36,027 nt of DNA. Source: Acidobacteriota bacterium. GTDB lineage: Bacteria; Acidobacteriota; Vicinamibacteria; Vicinamibacterales; Fen-181. The notes below the pieces were generated by a model. The model had not been told where the DNA came from, searched no databases, and saw only the letters and a list, made by a program, of their open reading frames with translations. Location: NCBI GenBank assembly GCA_017883185.1, contig JADGOB010000027.1, forward strand, positions 1-36,027, read 5' to 3'. The translations under genes and the position numbers were made by a program. This document shows, piece after piece, positions 32,256 to 36,027 of this stretch. Position 1 is the stretch's first letter; every line of letters begins with the position of its first letter.

Positions 32256-33650
32256 ATGGCGCGAAAGTACCTGATAGAAACGTTCGGCTGCCAGATGAAC
32301 TTCCATGACTCGGAGAGGATGGCCGGGCTCCTTGAGCAGGCCGGCTTCGAGGCAACGGACGACCCCGAAGACGCCGAAGTCGTGGTGCTGAACACCTGTA
32401 GCGTCCGTGAGCACGCGGCGGAGAAACTCTTCTCCCGACTCGGCGAACTCCGGACGGCAGGAGGCTCGGAGGAGAGACGGCCTCTCATCGCGGTCGCGGG
32501 CTGCGTCGCGCAGCAGGAGGGAAACCGCATTCTCAAACGCGCCCCATACGTGGACGTCATCGTCGGCACCCATGCGGCCCGTCAACTCCCGGTGCTCATC
32601 GAACAGGCCGCGACGACCGGGCGGCAGCAGGTGGATCTGAATCCCTACGAGGACGTCAGCTTCCCGCTCGGGCTTGCGAGGCGCTCGGACCCGGTCAAGG
32701 CCTATGTCACGATTCTCGAAGGCTGCAACGACTTCTGTGCGTTCTGCGTGGTGCCCTACACGCGCGGCCACGAACGGATGCGGTCAAAGGCGGAAATCCT
32801 GGCGGAGGTCCGGGAGGCGGTGGCGTCGGGCAGAAGGGAAGTGCAGCTGCTCGGGCAGATAGTGAACCACTACGAGGCGCCGGACGATGCGTCGTGCGAT
32901 TTCGCGGCACTCCTCGAGGCGGTGAACGACGTGCCAGGGGTGGAGCGAATTCGCTTCGCCAGCCCGCATCCCCGTCACGCATCCGAACGCCTTATCGCCG
33001 CGATACGGGACCTCCCGCACGTGTGCAAGCACGTTCACCTGCCCGTTCAGTCCGGGTCTACGCGCGTTCTTCGGGCGATGCGGCGCCGGCACACTCGCGA
33101 GGATTACCTCGCGCTGGCCGATCGACTCCGCCAGGCTATCCCGGACATGGCCATTTCGACCGATATGATCGTGGGGTTTCCGGGGGAGACTGACCAGGAC
33201 TTTCGGGAGACGCTGTCACTGACGGAAGCCGTCAGGTTCAGCTCGATGTTTTCGTTCAAGTACTCTGAGCGTCCCAACACGCTGGCGGCGAGGCGCCTGA
33301 AAGACGACGTGCCGGAAGACGAGAAGGGGATGCGTCTGACGGAACTGCAGGAAGCCCAGAAGGCCATCCAGTGGGCCATCCACCGGTCCGAGCTGGGGCG
33401 TGTTCACGAGGTGCTGGTCGACTCACGGAGCCGCCGCCGTCAGCACGAACTGGCGGGCCGGACGACGGGCAACGTGGTGGTGAACCTGCCTGGCAAGCCG
33501 GAATGGCTTGGGCAAGTCGTGGCCGTGACAATCCTCCGGGCTGGGCCGAACAGCCTGTGGGGTGAGGTTCGTGGAGGAGCGCCGGTTGACACGACATCAG
33601 TTGGCGCGTACGTTGTAGACATGGGCGAATCAACAACCGTGGAGTCGTAG
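32256..33650 (+). CDS. miaB: tRNA 2-methylthio-N6-isopentenyladenosine synthase MiaB
   Basis: MiaB is a radical-SAM methylthiotransferase that modifies A37 of tRNAs. The 464-residue protein has the auxiliary cluster cysteines Cys12, Cys48 and Cys83 in the N-terminal UPF0004 domain. The radical-SAM motif GCNDFCAFC has Cys157, Cys161 and Cys164. SFKYSERPNTLAA and a TRAM domain (about 375-450) with RTTGNVVVNLPG complete it. The usual QNVNSY is QIVNHY here. The ATG at 32256 gives the conserved ARKYLIETFGCQMN start; the frame is open further upstream but only overlaps recN. It starts 5 bp after the recN stop, so co-transcription is likely. Confidence 0.97.
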   Translation: MARKYLIETFGCQMNFHDSERMAGLLEQAGFEATDDPEDAEVVVLNTCSVREHAAEKLFSRLGELRTAGGSEERRPLIAVAGCVAQQEGNRILKRAPYVDVIVGTHAARQLPVLIEQAATTGRQQVDLNPYEDVSFPLGLARRSDPVKAYVTILEGCNDFCAFCVVPYTRGHERMRSKAEILAEVREAVASGRREVQLLGQIVNHYEAPDDASCDFAALLEAVNDVPGVERIRFASPHPRHASERLIAAIRDLPHVCKHVHLPVQSGSTRVLRAMRRRHTREDYLALADRLRQAIPDMAISTDMIVGFPGETDQDFRETLSLTEAVRFSSMFSFKYSERPNTLAARRLKDDVPEDEKGMRLTELQEAQKAIQWAIHRSELGRVHEVLVDSRSRRRQHELAGRTTGNVVVNLPGKPEWLGQVVAVTILRAGPNSLWGEVRGGAPVDTTSVGAYVVDMGESTTVES

Positions 33651-33668
33651 TTCGGGCGGGGAGAGCCG

Positions 33669-34154
33669 ATGCAGATCGAGATGACGATTAAGGGGCTGAT
33701 GGTGGATCCGATCACCAGCATGCCCATCATCATCTTGTGCGACAAGGATGGGCAGCGCGTGCTCCCGATATGGGTGGGCATCTTCGAAGCCAACGCGATC
33801 GCGCTGCAGATGGAGAACATCTCCACGCCGCGCCCGATGACACACGACCTGCTGCGCAACATCATCGAGGACCTTTCCGGCGCCGTGACGAAGATCGTCG
33901 TCTCCGATCTCAAGGACAACACGTTCTATGCCCTCATCTACGTGGAGACGCGGACCGACACCGTTGCCATCGACGCCAGGCCGAGCGACGCGATCGCCCT
34001 CGCGCTGCGGACGCAGGCCCCGATCTTCGTCGAGGAGACGGTCATCGACAACGCGAAGGGGGTGGATTTCAGTACCGACAAGGCCGACACGGAACGACTG
34101 CAGCAGTGGCTCGAAGGTCTCGATCCCGAGGAACTGGGCAAGTACAAGATGTAG
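33669..34154 (+). CDS. bifunctional nuclease family protein (DUF151)
   Basis: This 161-residue protein belongs to the bifunctional nuclease (BFN, DUF151) family. Members have been reported with RNase and DNase activity, and the family role in bacteria is unsettled. MTIKGLMVDPITSMPIIILCDKDG opens the domain, and LPIWVGIFEANAIALQMENI, RPMTHDLLRNIIEDL and IDARPSDAIALALRTQAPIFV follow. The last 40 residues are an acidic helix ending EELGKYKM. It follows miaB by 18 bp and is a common neighbour of that gene. Confidence 0.92.
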   Translation: MQIEMTIKGLMVDPITSMPIIILCDKDGQRVLPIWVGIFEANAIALQMENISTPRPMTHDLLRNIIEDLSGAVTKIVVSDLKDNTFYALIYVETRTDTVAIDARPSDAIALALRTQAPIFVEETVIDNAKGVDFSTDKADTERLQQWLEGLDPEELGKYKM

Positions 34155-34231
34155 CTGACGTTACTGATCGGCAAAAAATGGCCTGTTTCAGAATCCTCAC
34201 TTCCACGCGGTCGCGTCCGAGCGTTCTTCAA

Positions 34232-34260
34232 TTGACAGCGTGCGCCGTGGTTCCTAGAAT
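34232..34260 (+). promoter_or_regulatory. sigma-70 promoter of parAB
   Basis: TTGACA (34232-34237), a 17-bp spacer and TAGAAT (34255-34260) make a strong housekeeping promoter match, six of six and five of six. Transcription would begin near 34267, giving a leader of about 46 nt before parA. It separates parAB from the recN-miaB-BFN unit. Confidence 0.8.
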
Positions 34261-34312
34261 AGTGGGGCCTACCGGATTACCCATTGCGCGAGCGCGCGCC
34301 TGAACGCCTCTG

Positions 34313-35068
34313 ATGATTCTTGCGATTGCAAACCAAAAGGGCGGCGTCGGTAAGACAACGACAGCGATCAACCTAGGCGCCGCCTTGGCCCTCCGGGGAC
34401 ATCGAACGCTCCTAATCGACCTGGACCCGCAGGCGAACAGCACCATGTCCTACGTGGACCCGGCCGCCGTCACGCGAAGCCTGTTCGATGCGTTGACCGA
34501 CCCAACCTGCTCCATCTCGGACATTGTCATTCCCACGACCGTCGAGCGGCTCTCCATCACCCCGTCGCGCATTGGACTGGCCAAGCTCGAGGGCAAGCTG
34601 GTGGGGGAGATGGACGCCCACTTCCGGCTGAAGGACAAGCTGGCGGCTGTCACGAAGAACCACGACATCATCGTCATCGACTGCCCGCCTGCCCTGGGGC
34701 TGCTGACGGTCAATGCGCTGGTTGCCGCGACGCACCTGCTGATTCCGATCCAGTCATCTTACTTCGCGCTCGAGGGAACGGACGATCTCCTCGAGACGGT
34801 GGAGAAGGTCAGAAGCCGGGCAAACCCAGGGCTCGAAATCATGGGGGTGCTGATCACGATGCACGACAAACGGACGTCGCTGGCGCGGGACATCCGGGGA
34901 CAGATCCAGAAGGTATTTGGCTCGAAGGTCTTCAACACGATCATCACGAAGAGCGTCCGGCTGGAGGAAAGTCCGGCGTACAAGGAATCGATTTTCACGT
35001 TTGCGCCAGACTCGAGCGGCGCCACCGAGTACTACTCGCTCTCTGAGGAGGTGATGGACCGTGCCTAG
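34313..35068 (+). CDS. parA: chromosome-partitioning ATPase ParA
   Basis: ParA forms DNA-bound ATP dimers that move ParB-parS complexes during chromosome segregation. The 251-residue length is typical of chromosomal ParA (Soj) without an N-terminal regulatory domain. The deviant Walker A is KGGVGKTT (9-16). LIDLDPQANSTMSYV, VIDCPPALGLLTVNAL and LIPIQSSYFALEGTDDLL are further ParA motifs. It is preceded by its own sigma-70 promoter and overlaps parB by 8 bases. Confidence 0.96.
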   Translation: MILAIANQKGGVGKTTTAINLGAALALRGHRTLLIDLDPQANSTMSYVDPAAVTRSLFDALTDPTCSISDIVIPTTVERLSITPSRIGLAKLEGKLVGEMDAHFRLKDKLAAVTKNHDIIVIDCPPALGLLTVNALVAATHLLIPIQSSYFALEGTDDLLETVEKVRSRANPGLEIMGVLITMHDKRTSLARDIRGQIQKVFGSKVFNTIITKSVRLEESPAYKESIFTFAPDSSGATEYYSLSEEVMDRA

Positions 35069-35885
35069 GCGTGGCTTGCCGGAAACCGTTCGGATGCGTC
35101 ACGACGAGCACTACGTCGAAGCGTTGGCGGCGTCGGCTGGGGCCCCGGTTGGCCGGATGGTTCCGATCGAGCAGATCGATCCTAACCCCACACAGCCAAG
35201 GCAGATGATGGGTGACCTCTCGGAGCTGATCGCGTCGGTGAGCGAGAAGGGGATCCTCGAGCCATTGCTGGTTCGCCAGCATGGCGATCGCTACCAAATC
35301 GTGGCAGGGGAGCGGCGCTACCAAGCCGCGGTGCAAGCCGGGCTCGAGGAGCTCCCGGTCGTGCTGCGCGACGCGGATGACACGGAGGTCATCGAACTTG
35401 CTCTCGTCGAGAATCTCCAGCGGAAGGACCTGACCCCGTTCGAAGAGGCCGACGCGTTGCACGGGCTGGCGGCCCGGTGTGGCTACACGCACGAAGAGCT
35501 GGCGAAGAAGCTCAGCCGCTCCAGGACATCAATTACCGAGTCTCTCGCGCTGGCCAAGATGCCTGATGATGTTCGAAACCTTTGTCGGCTGGCCGACATT
35601 TCCTCTAAGTCCATTCTTTTAGAGATAGTTAGACAGTCTGACACTCAGAAAATGATCGGCTTGGTCGAGCGGATCGTCTCCGGGCACGCCACTCGCGAAT
35701 CAGTGCGTCGCGAGAGGGCGAAGCCGCGGCCGGTAACCGCTGGACGACCGAAGGCCTACGTCTTCAACTATCGTCCCACCACGAAGGCGTTCACGATGAA
35801 ACTGCAGTTCCGGAAAGGCTCCGTCGAACGGCAGGAAATCATCGACACTCTCGAGGGCATCCTCAACGAGCTCCGACAGTCGTAA
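35061..35885 (+). CDS. parB: chromosome-partitioning protein ParB
   Basis: ParB binds parS sites and spreads along DNA using CTP in the N-terminal domain. The 274-residue protein shows IDPNPTQPRQMM, GILEPLLVRQHGDRYQIVAGERRYQAA (in pieces), ELALVENLQRKDLTPFEEA and the helix-turn-helix LAKKLSRSRTSITESLAL. The C-terminus ends IIDTLEGILNELRQS, a short dimerisation segment. GERRYQAA has Gln where Arg is most common. The GTG at 35061 has AGGAGG 9 nt upstream and overlaps the parA stop. No parS-like palindrome (consensus TGTTTCACGTGAAACA) was seen in the window. Confidence 0.95.
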   Translation: MPRRGLPETVRMRHDEHYVEALAASAGAPVGRMVPIEQIDPNPTQPRQMMGDLSELIASVSEKGILEPLLVRQHGDRYQIVAGERRYQAAVQAGLEELPVVLRDADDTEVIELALVENLQRKDLTPFEEADALHGLAARCGYTHEELAKKLSRSRTSITESLALAKMPDDVRNLCRLADISSKSILLEIVRQSDTQKMIGLVERIVSGHATRESVRRERAKPRPVTAGRPKAYVFNYRPTTKAFTMKLQFRKGSVERQEIIDTLEGILNELRQS

Positions 35886-35892
35886 GTGATCT

Positions 35893-35934
35893 GGGGGCAG
35901 GTCTTGAAACATCATTATTTCCAGGTCTGACCCC
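35893..35934. repeat. REP-like imperfect palindrome after parB
   Basis: GGGGGCAGGTCTTGAAA (35893-35909) and TTTCCAGGTCTGACCCC (35918-35934) form a 17-bp arm with four mismatches and an 8-nt loop. The end sequence GGTCTGACCCC is of the kind found in REP elements linked to single-tyrosine (TnpA-REP type) transposases. No transposase gene is in the window. It begins 8 bp after the parB stop; the remaining 93 bp to the window edge contain nothing I can identify. Confidence 0.6.
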
Positions 35935-36027
35935 GGCAGCACCGAGACCGTCCCGTTTCCCGTGATCCCAAGGTGGAAGCGGGAGGGGGGAGGTCGAGCC
36001 AAGCCGCTAGGTTAACATAACATACAT

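Overview
The window is GC-rich bacterial chromosomal DNA. It comes from a Gram-negative (diderm) bacterium, because it carries Lpt lipopolysaccharide-export genes and a complete Tol-Pal operon. It also encodes HPr kinase, a long hibernation factor and an EIIA-Man/HPr pair beside rpoN. That mixture, the base composition and the wording of several proteins fit Acidobacteriota, possibly Vicinamibacteria. The taxon is an inference from gene content; no rRNA is present to settle it.

Layout. (a) 1-2200 is a poorly conserved accessory stretch: the tail of an unknown gene, a small two-helix membrane protein, a GIY-YIG nuclease gene broken by an internal deletion, and an array of fifteen 20-bp tandem repeats. 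The array runs into the 3' end of (b) a very large NtrY-like sensor histidine kinase (minus strand, 2169-6149). (c) 6277-8522 (+) holds a multi-pass membrane protein of unknown role, translationally coupled to a PLP-dependent aminotransferase. (d) 8574-9836 (-) is a secreted BamB/PQQ-type beta-propeller, divergent from dnaE. (e) 9899-24590 (+) is a long co-directional run: dnaE, accA, recJ, an lptC-lptA fusion, lptB, rpoN, hpf, hprK, rapZ, EIIA-Man, ptsH and a cupin. (f) 24694-30367 (-) is the Tol-Pal operon (tolQ, tolR, a TonB/TolA-type gene, tolB, pal, cpoB) followed by ssb. (g) 30559-35885 (+) is recN, miaB, a bifunctional-nuclease family gene and parAB. The window ends in a REP-like palindrome.

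Functional logic. The lptCA-lptB-rpoN-hpf-(PTS)-rapZ-(HPr) order matches the E. coli lptCAB-rpoN-hpf-ptsN-rapZ-npr neighbourhood, with hprK and an EIIA-Man in the place of ptsN. This suggests a regulatory rather than sugar-transporting PTS that links LPS export, sigma-54 and cell-envelope control. No EI gene is visible in the window. The tol operon is divergent from recN and has a good sigma-70 promoter.

A recurring oddity is that nearly every repeat or palindrome sits at, or just past, the stop codon of a gene: the 20-bp array at the kinase end, hairpins at cpoB, a G-rich heptad array after the cupin, a CGAAAG repeat at the recN end, and the REP-like element after parB. No rRNA, tRNA, CRISPR array, intact transposase or prophage gene was seen. 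All domain and family calls come from reading motifs by eye, without database searches.
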